A DNA stretch of 64,000 nt, from positions 558,001-622,000 of the forward strand of contig CAVSJJ010000008.1 in the NCBI GenBank assembly GCA_963728395.1. Direction: 5' to 3'. The position numbers were made by a program, and so were the translations under genes. Shown here piece after piece: positions 44,189 to 52,451 of this stretch. The notes under the pieces are model-generated. The model did not search any database and was not told where the DNA came from. It worked only from the letters and a program-made list of their open reading frames with translations. Source of the DNA: CAVSJJ01 sp963728395. Its GTDB lineage: Bacteria; Actinomycetota; Actinomycetes; Actinomycetales; Dermatophilaceae. Each line of letters begins with the position of its first letter. The first letter of the stretch is position 1.

Positions 44189-45193
44189 TCACGGCTGCAG
44201 AGCGAAGTCCGTCACCTTGGAAGCGTTGTCCTTGTTGATCAGCACGCAGTCGACGGACTGCTTCTCCGGCTGACCGGTCGAGCCGGTCTTGATGTACTGG
44301 TCCGCCTGGTCCACCGCCATCTGCGCGATCTGCGCGGCCGGCTGGAGGACGGTGGCCTTGATGCCGCCGGCGAGGATCGAGGCAACCACGTCCGGGCTGC
44401 CGTCGAAGCCGGTGACGATGACGTTGGTCTTGCCAGCCGCCTGCAGGGCCGCCCACGCACCCAGAGCCATGGTGTCGTTACCGGCGATGATGCCCTTGAC
44501 GTTCGGGTGGGCCTGGAGCATCGTCGCGGTCTTCTGCAGCGCCTCGGTCTGGTCCCAGTTCGCGCTCTGCTGAGCGACCATCTTCATCTTGGGGAGCTGG
44601 TCGAGCACCGAGTGGTAGCCCTGCGACCGCACGCCGGCGTTGGTGTCGGTCGCCTTGCCGGTGAGCTCGAAGTATTCTCCGGACTGACCCATGTCCTTCG
44701 CAAACTCCTGGCCACCGAGAGTGGCGCCCTGCGAGTTGTTCGAGACGATCTGCGAGACGGCGACGCCGGTCGAGTTGATCTCGCGGTCGATGAGGAAGCT
44801 CGGGATCTTCGCGTCCTTGGCCTTCTGCAGGGCCGTCACCGTGACGTCCGCACCGGCGTTGTCGAGGATGATCGCGGCGGCCTTGCGCGAGATAGCCGTG
44901 TCGATCGCCTGGCTCTGCTTGGTCGGGTCGTCGTCGTGGCTGAGGACGAGGGTCGTGTAGCCCAGCTTCTTCGCCTCGGCGTCAGCGGCAACCTGCTCCG
45001 CCTTGAAGAACACGTTGTCGGGCGACGGAGTGATGATGACGATGAGCTTGGAGCCGCCGCCAGCGGCCGCCGACGACGAGCCTGCGGACGAAGACCCCCC
45101 GGACGACGAGCTGCCACATGCGGTGAGGCTGAGCGACGCCAACGCCAGCGCGGATACGCCGATCAACGAGCGACGCAGGATTGGAGAAAACAC
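44189..45193 (-). CDS. Sugar ABC transporter substrate-binding lipoprotein (ribose-type)
   Basis: 334 aa from GTG 45193, supported by AAGGAAG 7 bp upstream; a TTG at 45211 would place that site inside the gene. Lipobox LSLTAC with C26, then a Ser/Gly linker and a type-I periplasmic-binding fold (LIVIITPSPDNVFFKAEQVA, GYTTLVLSHDDDPTKQ, GNDTMALGAWAALQAAG, TGFDGSPDVVASI). Family cluster B, which binds pentoses, apiose, xylitol, erythritol and relatives. Determines operon specificity. Confidence 0.9.
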   Translation of the reverse strand: MFSPILRRSLIGVSALALASLSLTACGSSSSGGSSSAGSSSAAAGGGSKLIVIITPSPDNVFFKAEQVAADAEAKKLGYTTLVLSHDDDPTKQSQAIDTAISRKAAAIILDNAGADVTVTALQKAKDAKIPSFLIDREINSTGVAVSQIVSNNSQGATLGGQEFAKDMGQSGEYFELTGKATDTNAGVRSQGYHSVLDQLPKMKMVAQQSANWDQTEALQKTATMLQAHPNVKGIIAGNDTMALGAWAALQAAGKTNVIVTGFDGSPDVVASILAGGIKATVLQPAAQIAQMAVDQADQYIKTGSTGQPEKQSVDCVLINKDNASKVTDFALQP

Positions 45194-45303
45194 GGTCGGA
45201 CTTCCTTTCAACGGGGTACGGAGCGGAAAGTGGACTTCTGGGTGGCGATCACGCCGTCTCTGCGTCGCACGCCGGGTCCAACCGACGGCTGCAGGTCCTG
45301 CTT

Positions 45304-46374
45304 CTAGGTGGCCATGCGTGCCTTGACACGCTCCTGGGTCTGTTCGAGGACGACGGCGAGGATGATCACCGTCCCCTTGACGACGAGCTGCCAGAACGCC
45401 GACACCCCGACCAGGACCAGGCCGTCGCTGAGGTAGCCGATGACGAAGGCGCCGACGACCGTGCCGATGATCGTGCCCTTCCCGCCGAAGAGGGAGGTCC
45501 CGCCGAGCACGGCGGCCGCGATGGCGTTCAGCTCATAGGTGGTGGCGGTGTCGGGGTAGGCGGCGCCGAGTTCGCTGGTGAGGATGAGTCCCGCCAGCGC
45601 CGCGCAGGCGCCCGAGATGATGTACGCGGCCATCTTGATCCGTGATGTGCGGATGCCGGACAGCTCGGCGGCCCGTTCGTTGCCACCGACGGCGTAGACG
45701 CGCCGTCCGAACGGCGTCCGGGTCGTAACGATGATGGCCAGCGCCGCCACCGCGATCATGATCCAGATGGAGACGGGTACACCGAACCAGCTCTTGATGC
45801 CGAGGACGTCGAAGCCGGTGTTGTGTCTGGCCGGGGTGCCGGCCAGGTCCGGGAACGTACCTCCGCCGCTGCGCAGGTCGGCGAACCCCCGGGCGACGTA
45901 GAGCACGCCGAGGGTCGCGATGAACGGCGCGACGTTCAGCTTGGTGATGAGCACGCCGTTGAGCGCACCGACGGCAGCGCCGACGAGGATGCCGATCGCC
46001 ACGACCATGACCGTCGAGAACCACACGGTGTGCCCACCGGGAAGCTTGAGGCCTTCGTACAGCAGGCCGCCGGCGATCATCCCGGCCAGGCCGGCGATCG
46101 AGCCGACAGACAGGTCGATTCCCGCGGTGAGGATGACGAAGGTGACGCCGATCGCGAGCAGGGCCGTGATGGAGACGTGCTTGGTCATCAGCAGCAGGTT
46201 GCTCTGGGTCAGGTAGTCACCGGAGATGAAGCTGAAGACGGCGATGAGCACCACCAGAACGATGAGCGTGCGCCCCTGCAGCAGGAGCATCGCCACGCGA
46301 GCTCCGGTGTTCGGCCTCTTGTCCGGCGCGGTGGGAACCGGCGCCTTGGCTTCGGTCTCAGTGCTGGTGCTCAT
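45304..46374 (-). CDS. Sugar ABC transporter permease (RbsC type)
   Basis: 356 aa, ATG 46374 overlapping the ATPase stop. About nine to ten membrane helices with GVTFVILTAGIDLSVGSIAG, NGVLITKLNVAPFIATLGVLY and LFGGKGTIIGTVVGAFVIG. Carries the EAA-like interaction loop. Works with the neighbouring ATPase and binding protein as a carbohydrate uptake transporter-2 system. Confidence 0.92.
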   Translation of the reverse strand: MSTSTETEAKAPVPTAPDKRPNTGARVAMLLLQGRTLIVLVVLIAVFSFISGDYLTQSNLLLMTKHVSITALLAIGVTFVILTAGIDLSVGSIAGLAGMIAGGLLYEGLKLPGGHTVWFSTVMVVAIGILVGAAVGALNGVLITKLNVAPFIATLGVLYVARGFADLRSGGGTFPDLAGTPARHNTGFDVLGIKSWFGVPVSIWIMIAVAALAIIVTTRTPFGRRVYAVGGNERAAELSGIRTSRIKMAAYIISGACAALAGLILTSELGAAYPDTATTYELNAIAAAVLGGTSLFGGKGTIIGTVVGAFVIGYLSDGLVLVGVSAFWQLVVKGTVIILAVVLEQTQERVKARMAT

Positions 46375-47930
46375 GGGCTCACCTTCGTGGCGTGAGGAGG
46401 GGCTGAGGCGCCGACGAGGAGCTCCTCGGTGACGTCTTCGCGGGGCAGATCGGCGGTGATGCGACCTCTGGCCATGACGAGCACGCGATCGGCCATGCTC
46501 ATCACCTCGGCCAGCTCGGAGCTGACGAACAGTACGCCCAGACCCGCATCGGCCAAGCCGCTCATGATCCGGAAGATCTCGGTCTTGGCTCCGACATCGA
46601 TCCCGCGAGTCGGTTCGTCGAGCAGCAGGATCTTCGGCTTGGTCAGCAGCGCCCGAGCCAGGACGACCTTCTGCTGGTTGCCACCGCTCAGCTCGGTGAC
46701 CTGGGCATCGATTCCGGGAATCTTGATGCCGAGCTCCTTGACCTGGCCGTTGGCCACGTCACGTTCCCGCGTGGTGGACAGGAGGAACCGCTTGGTCAGC
46801 GCCTCGAGGGTGGCGAGCAGGACATTGGCCCGGACGGAGAGCACCTGGACCAGGCCGTCGCGCTGCCTGTCCTCCGGTACGAGGGCCAGGCCCATGGCCA
46901 GCCTGTTCGCGACCCGGTCACTGGTGGCCTTCTTGCCCTCCATGCTGATGGAGCCGGCCGACCGTGCCCGGCTGCCGATGAGGGCCTCCAAGAGCTCGGT
47001 GCGCCCCGCACCCATCAGCCCGTAGATGCCGACGATCTCCCCTGCCCTGACGTGGAACGACACGTCGTCGACGAGGTTGGTCGGCTTGCCCGGGACGGTC
47101 AGGCCCTTGACGTCGAGGATGACGTCACCGAGCTCGCTCGCGGTGCGCGTGAACAGGCTGCTCTGACTGCGGCCGACCATCTGCTGGACGATCCACGACG
47201 TGTCCGTGTCGGCCATCGGCGCCTCCGCCACCAGGGCGCCGTCTCGCAGTACCGTGACGTAGTCCCCGATCCGCCGGAACTCCTCGAGCTTGTGCGAGAT
47301 GTAGATGATGGTGACGTTCTGCTTGCGCAGGTCCTCCATCACCTCGAAGAGGACGTCGACCTCGGCTCCGCTGAGCGCCGACGTCGGCTCATCCATGATG
47401 AGGATCCGCACGTCCTGCGAGAGCACCCGGGCGATCTCGACGAGCTGCTGCGTGCCGATGGGGAGGTCGCCGACCAACGTGTCCGGGCTGACCGTCTGCC
47501 GTAGGCGCAGCAACGCGGCCTCGGACTGCCTGCGCTGCTCACGGACGTCGGTGATGTGTCCGCGGTTGTGCAGCTCGCGGCCGGCGAAGATGTTGTCCGC
47601 GACGCTGAGGTCGGGAAAGAGGCTGAGCTCTTGGTGGATGATGCCGATTCCTGCCGCCATCGCCTCTCGTGGTGAGCGGAAGTCGACCGCTTCGCCGTCG
47701 AGGACGATCCGACCGCTAGTGGCCTGCTCGGCCCCACTGAGGATCTTCATCAACGTCGACTTGCCGGCACCGTTCTCGCCGACGAGGACGTTGACCGCAC
47801 CGGTGCGCGCCTTGAAGGTCACCCCGCGCAGCGCATGCACGCCGCCGTAGGACTTCACGATGTCCTCAGCGACCAACAGCGCTGGCGCATCCAGGTCGAA
47901 GTCGCCGGCGGCGACCGCCGGGGTGCTCAC
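46371..47930 (-). CDS. Sugar ABC transporter ATPase (RbsA type)
   Basis: 519 aa from GTG 47930, which overlaps the DUF2291 stop. Two ABC modules: the first with GENGAGKST, SHKLEEF and a degenerate signature; the second with GLMGAGRTE, LSGGNQQKVVLARAL and DEPTRGIDVGAK. Such fused ATPases energise CUT2 importers. Longer upstream frame is a shadow of the DUF2291 gene. Confidence 0.92.
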   Translation of the reverse strand: MSTPAVAAGDFDLDAPALLVAEDIVKSYGGVHALRGVTFKARTGAVNVLVGENGAGKSTLMKILSGAEQATSGRIVLDGEAVDFRSPREAMAAGIGIIHQELSLFPDLSVADNIFAGRELHNRGHITDVREQRRQSEAALLRLRQTVSPDTLVGDLPIGTQQLVEIARVLSQDVRILIMDEPTSALSGAEVDVLFEVMEDLRKQNVTIIYISHKLEEFRRIGDYVTVLRDGALVAEAPMADTDTSWIVQQMVGRSQSSLFTRTASELGDVILDVKGLTVPGKPTNLVDDVSFHVRAGEIVGIYGLMGAGRTELLEALIGSRARSAGSISMEGKKATSDRVANRLAMGLALVPEDRQRDGLVQVLSVRANVLLATLEALTKRFLLSTTRERDVANGQVKELGIKIPGIDAQVTELSGGNQQKVVLARALLTKPKILLLDEPTRGIDVGAKTEIFRIMSGLADAGLGVLFVSSELAEVMSMADRVLVMARGRITADLPREDVTEELLVGASAPPHATKVSP

Positions 47931-48616
47931 GACCCGACCTGCAGCGTGATCGGCGTGATCATGACACTGGAGGGGTCGAGCAGCTGGAAGGCGCCGACGA
48001 AGGTGACGTGCTTGCCCTTGATGGTGCTCAGGTCGAGGCTGTTCACGACGGACGCCTTCACCTTGGCGTTGAGGGCGGTGGCCGCGTCGGCGTAGTCGAT
48101 CTGGTTGGTGAACTGGCTGAAGTCGATGAAGCCGACCGCGTCGCGCACGGCCGTGCCGACGAAGGCCGGACCGACGGCGAGGTTGACGGTGCTCTTCTCG
48201 AGCCCGTCCACCTGGACCTGCACGCTCCCGACCTCGTTGCCGCTGCTGACGGCGACGACCGTGCCGGAGCCCTTGACGAGGAACGAGTACGGAGCGCCGG
48301 AACCCGCCTGCTTGCCGTACTGCGTGCTGGCGCCGGTGGGATCGGCCTTGAGGGCCGGCAACAGCGTCGTGGCGTCGATGGCGTTCTTCGTGGCGGTGGG
48401 GACCACCTTGGAGTCCCAGATGCCGTCCACGAAGGCAGTGGCGTCGAACTTCGCGTTCGCGCCCCCCGGACCTCCGGAGGCACCGGTGTCCTCGACGACG
48501 TAGACGCCGGGGACAGAGCAGGCGGTTGTGGCCAGTGCCAGGACCAACGTGGCAAAGCCCAAACGGGTACGCCGGGCGACGCTGAACGGCCGCCGGTGGG
48601 TGACGCCTCGCTTCAT
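47927..48616 (-). CDS. DUF2291 lipoprotein
   Basis: 229 aa, ATG 48616 with GGAGAAT 5 bp upstream. Lipobox LATTAC, C33. The rest is a predicted periplasmic-type domain with FVDGIWDSKVVPTA and PFAVGTAV-like strands. DUF2291 proteins occur only beside CUT2 sugar transporters of the pentose/erythritol type, so this is an accessory of uptake, perhaps for assembling the binding protein. First gene of the sugar operon. Confidence 0.85.
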   Translation of the reverse strand: MKRGVTHRRPFSVARRTRLGFATLVLALATTACSVPGVYVVEDTGASGGPGGANAKFDATAFVDGIWDSKVVPTATKNAIDATTLLPALKADPTGASTQYGKQAGSGAPYSFLVKGSGTVVAVSSGNEVGSVQVQVDGLEKSTVNLAVGPAFVGTAVRDAVGFIDFSQFTNQIDYADAATALNAKVKASVVNSLDLSTIKGKHVTFVGAFQLLDPSSVMITPITLQVGS

Positions 48617-48633
48617 GATTCTCCGTCGAATCG

Positions 48634-48655
48634 ATATTCACGGGGTGTTGAATAT
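48634..48655. promoter_or_regulatory. Candidate SorC operator, ATATTCA-N8-TGAATAT
   Basis: Perfect inverted repeat ATATTCA (48634-48640) and TGAATAT (48649-48655), 17 bp ahead of the DUF2291 start. It is one of the few AT-rich words in the area and the natural place for the island's SorC regulator to act. Confidence 0.5.
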
Positions 48656-49418
48656 GACCAAACTAGCGTCGCCCAAACAGGCTGTCAACGGTTCGCCACC
48701 CGGACGTGGTTGCGATTTGGTCACAGCAGTGCCGTGCAGCCCGCTCGGGCCGGTGCATGCCCGGTGCCGCGGGTCCCGACCAGGCCGCCCGGGGCGCAGG
48801 TGCCGGCACTCGGCACGGGTGGCACGACGATGTGTCGCGACACCCCGGGCCAGTGTTCCCTGACGAGGGGACTTGGGATGGTGCTCAGATCCGACCGCGA
48901 CTTGCCCTTGGGGACTCTCACTGGCTGGTCGAGGTGGCGGAACGATCCGGTGCAGGACCAGACCCCGACGCCGTGCACGCCTTGGAGCGACGCGAGCTCG
49001 TCGAACGGCACGCTCTGCCTGACAACATCGAGGCTCCGCATAGAGGCGCGCTGGTGGTCCCCCAGCCCTATGTCGTACGACGAGGGGGCATTGGGACAAT
49101 GAGCCTGCAGCCGCCCAGACTCGGTCAAGGGCGGCCACAGCCCGAACCCGAGACGGGCCGCGGTCCGGGCGACTGGCGCTAGCGCCTGCTGGCGGTGGCT
49201 ATCCCTGCGACAGCGCACCTGTTTCGTGCGATCTACGTGCGATACACGTGCGATAACGATCCCAGCAGCTTGTGGCCAGGAACGGCCACAAGCACCCGCC
49301 TGCCGGAGTTGTCCAGCGCATCGGTGCAGGTCAGAGGCACTTTCCGGCTCGCGAGCGCACCTGTCGGAAACACAGGTGCGCTTGCGGCGCGAATTGCGTT
49401 GTGCCACAATGGTTTTCG
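48656..49418. other. Non-coding stretch between sugar operon and tRNA-Thr
   Basis: 763 bp with no frame showing a recognisable domain. Open frames on both strands are fragmentary and mismatch known families. It includes the direct repeat at 49224-49245 and the right island end. Possibly eroded remains of integration genes. Confidence 0.5.
49224..49245. repeat. Direct repeat, right island end
   Basis: TCGTGCGATCTACGTGCGAT then AC; one mismatch from 36929-36950. A third ACGTGCGATA word follows immediately. Lies about 170 bp inside the tRNA-Thr end. Confidence 0.6.
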
Positions 49419-49491
49419 AGCTGGCGGGGGGACTCGAACCCCCAACCACCTGTTTACAAGACAGGTGCGCTACCGATTGCGCCACGCCAGC
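49419..49491 (-). tRNA. tRNA-Thr (anticodon TGT)
   Basis: 73 nt, no CCA encoded. Acceptor GCTGGCG pairs with CGCCAGC, discriminator T. D-arm GCGC...GCGC, anticodon stem CCTGT/ACAGG with loop CTTGTAA (anticodon TGT), T-arm GGGGG-TTCGAGT-CCCCC. All stems pair. Its 3' half is duplicated at 36814-36861. Confidence 0.95.
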
Positions 49492-49665
49492 GCGCCCGGG
49501 TCGAGGCCACCGCCGGCCCGAGGGCCGGCGAGCACGCCCGAACTGCCGCCCCACTGTACAAGCGGGCCGACGGCGGCATACCGGCTCGCGGCCGGACGCC
49601 AGCGGGGCCGCCGACGCGGACCGGCCGGGCGGACCGTCGAGGGAGCACCCGGCCGGTCGGAGTCG

Positions 49666-50925
49666 TCAGCGGTGGTGGTGCTGGCGCAGCGACTGCTGGG
49701 CCATCCACTGCCAGATGTGTACGCCCGCGTCCGTGGTCGGGTCGTTGCGAGCCACGTAGATCCAGGACCAGTGACCGTTGTAGGTCACGCCGTCCCAGGT
49801 GACGTCGGGGTAGGCCGACAACAACGCGTTGCCGATGACGTCGTACATGTACTCGCCGTTGACGGCGAAGGGCAGCACCGGGTCGGTGACGGACTGGACG
49901 ATCCACGTCGGCGTCGTCCGCAACGACACGAGCTCGGCGTCGGAGAGCATCGTCGTGCCGTCGAAGACGCGGGCCGGGCAGATCGGCACGTCGGCGGCGA
50001 AGAAGCCCGGGTTGTCGACGACGAGCCGAGGCGCCATGTAGCCGCCGTTGGAGGCGCCGACGACGTAGATGCGGCTGCGATCGATCCGGTGGTGCCGCAC
50101 GACGTCGTCGATGAGCGACTTCAGCTTGGCGGAGTAGCCCATCGCGGGGTCGTTGAGCCAGTAGTCGGTCGCTTGGGGGGCGAGGACGTACGCCCCGTGG
50201 AAGATCTTCTGTGCCTCAGGCGTGGCGAAGCCGAGGGCGCCCCGGTTGGCGATGAGCGGCAGCACGTTGTCCTGCGCCTCGGCCCAGCCGCCCTCGCCGC
50301 CGCCGTGCAGCCAGATGATGAGCGGACGCTCGCCGTGGCGCCGCGGCGTGTAGAGCCGGTAGTTGAGCCCGTTGGAGGAGCCGCTGCCGAAGGCGTCGAC
50401 CTCCGGGTCGACGACGTCGCCCTGGAGGAACGAGGAGAACACGAGCGGTCGGTGGCCACGCGCCATGATCGGCTCGTTCTGGGTGATGGTGTGGGTGAGG
50501 TCGAGCATGATGTTGCGACCGACGCTGTTGGCCCAGGCGAACGTCGATGCCCCAGGCGTCCCGAAGCCGTGGGCCAGGTCGATGACGATCCGGCCGGCCC
50601 GGTCGAGGCGGACGCCGGTCACGGTCCGATCGACGTCGAAGGTCCCGAAGACGGTCGCCGGGTCGAGCGAGGTGTAGGGGTTGGTGCCGGTGGCGTGGAC
50701 GCTGAACGTGTCCGTCGACAGGCTCGACCGCTTGATGCCGAGCCCCTTCGTGTCGATCGTCAACGAGCGGATCTGCTGGCCGCCGTCGAGCACCTCGGCA
50801 TTCAGCGTGAACACGGCCCGCGGCGATGGCCGCTCATGGTGCCCCGTCGCGGTGGCCTGACCGGCGGACAGGGCCAGGACGACCGGGGCCGTGACGGCAG
50901 CAAGAAATATGCGCAGTTTCATCAT
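49666..50925 (-). CDS. Secreted alpha/beta-hydrolase (esterase/peptidase-like)
   Basis: 419 aa from ATG 50925, with GGAG 5 bp upstream; an ATG at 50943 and one three bases later are alternatives. Signal peptide (LRIFLAAVTAPVVLALSAGQATA). An N-terminal beta-rich region of about 150 residues precedes an alpha/beta-hydrolase domain: LIIWLHGGGEGGWAE (oxyanion hole), nucleophile Ser in VVGASNGGYMAP, and a late His in GHWSWIYV. Resembles Esterase_phd/dienelactone-type hydrolases. Secreted; substrate unknown. Confidence 0.83.
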   Translation of the reverse strand: MMKLRIFLAAVTAPVVLALSAGQATATGHHERPSPRAVFTLNAEVLDGGQQIRSLTIDTKGLGIKRSSLSTDTFSVHATGTNPYTSLDPATVFGTFDVDRTVTGVRLDRAGRIVIDLAHGFGTPGASTFAWANSVGRNIMLDLTHTITQNEPIMARGHRPLVFSSFLQGDVVDPEVDAFGSGSSNGLNYRLYTPRRHGERPLIIWLHGGGEGGWAEAQDNVLPLIANRGALGFATPEAQKIFHGAYVLAPQATDYWLNDPAMGYSAKLKSLIDDVVRHHRIDRSRIYVVGASNGGYMAPRLVVDNPGFFAADVPICPARVFDGTTMLSDAELVSLRTTPTWIVQSVTDPVLPFAVNGEYMYDVIGNALLSAYPDVTWDGVTYNGHWSWIYVARNDPTTDAGVHIWQWMAQQSLRQHHHR

Positions 50926-51409
50926 TGAAACTCCATCCTTCATGAATCGGACACCGTTGAAAGGGTGCCCGACGGCCGCGCGCTCACGCGGCCGATATCC
51001 TGCGATGAGCGACCTTAGAACCGGGCGATGGGACCGTCAATTTGAACGGCAATTTGGCCGAGAAGGCGAGAATAATAGACTCATCTGGCCCGAAAGGCGG
51101 GACGGGGTCCACTCCGCGGCACAATGGCGTCAGCCCCCGTTCACCCCACTGCCACAGGCCAATTCGTCCGCGATCCCCCATCGATCCTGCGCAGGGGCAC
51201 CCGGGCCAACATACTGCGCCGGCGCTGCAACGCCCGCGATCCGAGGCCCGTATGCCATTTCTTGGCATTCTCGTTACTGCGGCTTGACCGAGGCGGACAA
51301 TGGGCCTCGTGGCGCCGCGGCATACGCACACGCCGCCGCATACGGACGGGCCGCTGCATGCCGGTTGAATGGCAAACCGTTCGGCACGACCCGTCGCCAT
51401 TCCACCCGC
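50926..51409. other. 484-bp intergenic region, lower GC
   Basis: No gene seen. Holds the esterase promoter (51012-51040), three GCATAC/GTATGC words within 100 bp near 51249-51343, and a weak hairpin (GAATGGC 51367-51373 / GCCATTC 51396-51402) just past the Rpf-like gene stop, a possible terminator. Confidence 0.6.
51012..51040 (-). promoter_or_regulatory. Promoter of secreted esterase
   Basis: On the minus strand TTGACG (51035-51040), 17-bp spacer, TAAGGT (51012-51017). Would give an 80-nt leader before ATG 50925. Confidence 0.55.
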
Positions 51410-52261
51410 TCAGCCCAAGAGGGCGTTGAGGTGGATCTGGAGCGCGCGAGTCGTGGCGGAGTCCCACGTGCCGGTCGGCGGGGTGCCGACCCGGCGCTGG
51501 AGCGCCGCGGTCGTGATCGGGCCGATGATGCCGTCCTGGGCGGACCCGAGCTCGCCCTGGAGCAGCCGGGTGTCGGAGCCGTGGAGCGACCCGTCAACGA
51601 GTGCGCCGACCCAGATCTCGACGGCCTTCGTCGTCTGCGGGCCGAGGATGCCATCGACGACGAGCGGGATGACCCCGGCGGTCGGCGAGGCCGTCGTGCC
51701 GGCGCCGGGGCCGGCCCCGGTGCCCGCTCCCGCCCCAAGGCGGGTCCTCGTCGCGGACACGGTCCGCGTCTGCGCCCCCGCGGTCGTGCCGGGGTCCTGC
51801 TTCCCGGCGATGATGGCCGTCGCCGGCCCACCCATCGACATCTTCGGATAGACCACGACGGCGAGGCCGTTCTCCACGGTGAGACCGGCCCGCTCGCCAC
51901 AGGTCGGCCACGCGCTCGGGCCCTGCCCCTGAAGCACCCGTTTGGCGATGTAGATCTGCACCGACTTCGCGGCCAGGTCGGCTCGCGCCGCATACTCGAC
52001 GCCCCCGTATGCGGCCCAGGTGCCGGCGGAGAACTGCAGGCCGCCGTAGTAGCCGTTGCCGGTGTTGATCGACCAGTTCCCGCCGCTCTCACACAGGGCC
52101 ACCCGGTCCCACACGGTCTCGGCCGCATCGGCTGGGGCGGCCACCGCGACGCCGACGCAGGCCGTGAGGAGCGCCGCCCCGGCGACGCGGCGGAACCCTC
52201 GGCCGGGGCACCGGACGGCAGGGACGGGGGGCGCGGCGGCAGCGGGTGTGGCGGCAGGCAT
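51410..52261 (-). CDS. Resuscitation-promoting-factor-like transglycosylase with peptidoglycan-binding domains
   Basis: 283 aa, ATG 52261. Signal peptide to about residue 47, then an Rpf/transglycosylase domain (about 48-123) VWDRVALCESGGNWSINTG with catalytic Glu58 and paired Cys57/Cys121. A Gly/Ala-rich linker precedes two peptidoglycan-binding type 1 domains (VDGILGPQTTKAVEIWVG near 207; DGIIGPITTAALQRRVG near 243), each with the DGxxGPxT motif. It should cleave glycan strands in the cell wall and promote growth or spore-like resuscitation. Upstream inverted repeat may be its operator. Confidence 0.9.
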   Translation of the reverse strand: MPAATPAAAAPPVPAVRCPGRGFRRVAGAALLTACVGVAVAAPADAAETVWDRVALCESGGNWSINTGNGYYGGLQFSAGTWAAYGGVEYAARADLAAKSVQIYIAKRVLQGQGPSAWPTCGERAGLTVENGLAVVVYPKMSMGGPATAIIAGKQDPGTTAGAQTRTVSATRTRLGAGAGTGAGPGAGTTASPTAGVIPLVVDGILGPQTTKAVEIWVGALVDGSLHGSDTRLLQGELGSAQDGIIGPITTAALQRRVGTPPTGTWDSATTRALQIHLNALLG

Positions 52262-52352
52262 GATCGGTCCTCCAGGGGCGGGAAGGGGCGATCCCCGTGT
52301 CGGTCGCCTGCGACGCTACGCCACGCCCGTCACACCCGTCAGCCAAGCCACA

Positions 52353-52372
52353 GAACTACAATCGGGTAGTTC
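52353..52372. promoter_or_regulatory. Inverted repeat upstream of Rpf-like gene
   Basis: GAACTAC (52353-52359), 6-bp spacer, GTAGTTC (52366-52372). Perfect arms, about 90 bp before the Rpf-like start. Candidate operator for a homodimeric regulator. Confidence 0.45.
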
Positions 52373-52451
52373 GCGTGGCCGCCACCGCGACGCCACCTGG
52401 CCCGTGCCACAGCCGCCCTCGGCTCGGTGACAGCAGCGCAGCGGCGCGCGA

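Larger units (their letters stand above)
36814..49418. mobile_element. Probable tRNA-Thr-anchored genomic island (sugar catabolism)
   Basis: Bounded by the intact tRNA-Thr (3' end at 49419) and the displaced tRNA 3' half at 36814-36861, in direct orientation, with the island lying downstream of the tRNA 3' end as expected. Similar 22-bp words (TCGTGCGATC[C/T]ACGTGCGATAC) lie inside each end at 36929 and 49224. The frequent host motif GGCATAC/GTATGCC is absent from about 37.93 to 49.57 kb. No integrase, recombinase or plasmid gene is visible, so mobility functions are lost or were supplied in trans. Confidence 0.65.

Noticed and set aside
48638..49182. Frames in the 48.6-49.2 kb gap
   Set aside because: No domain, no ribosome site, switching composition; best treated as non-coding, possibly eroded integration genes.
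36814..49418. Integrase or transposase gene in the island
   Set aside because: Searched the visible frames for tyrosine or serine recombinase and DDE motifs and found none, so the island call rests on tRNA duplication and composition only.
49233..49554. Minus-strand frame with VAQSVAHLSCKQVVGGSS
   Set aside because: This is the tRNA-Thr gene read as protein, a common false call.
52262..52451. Possible c-di-AMP (ydaO) riboswitch before the Rpf-like gene
   Set aside because: Some actinobacterial rpf genes have one, but the leader lacks the conserved ydaO motifs as far as I can see; only a simple dyad is present.
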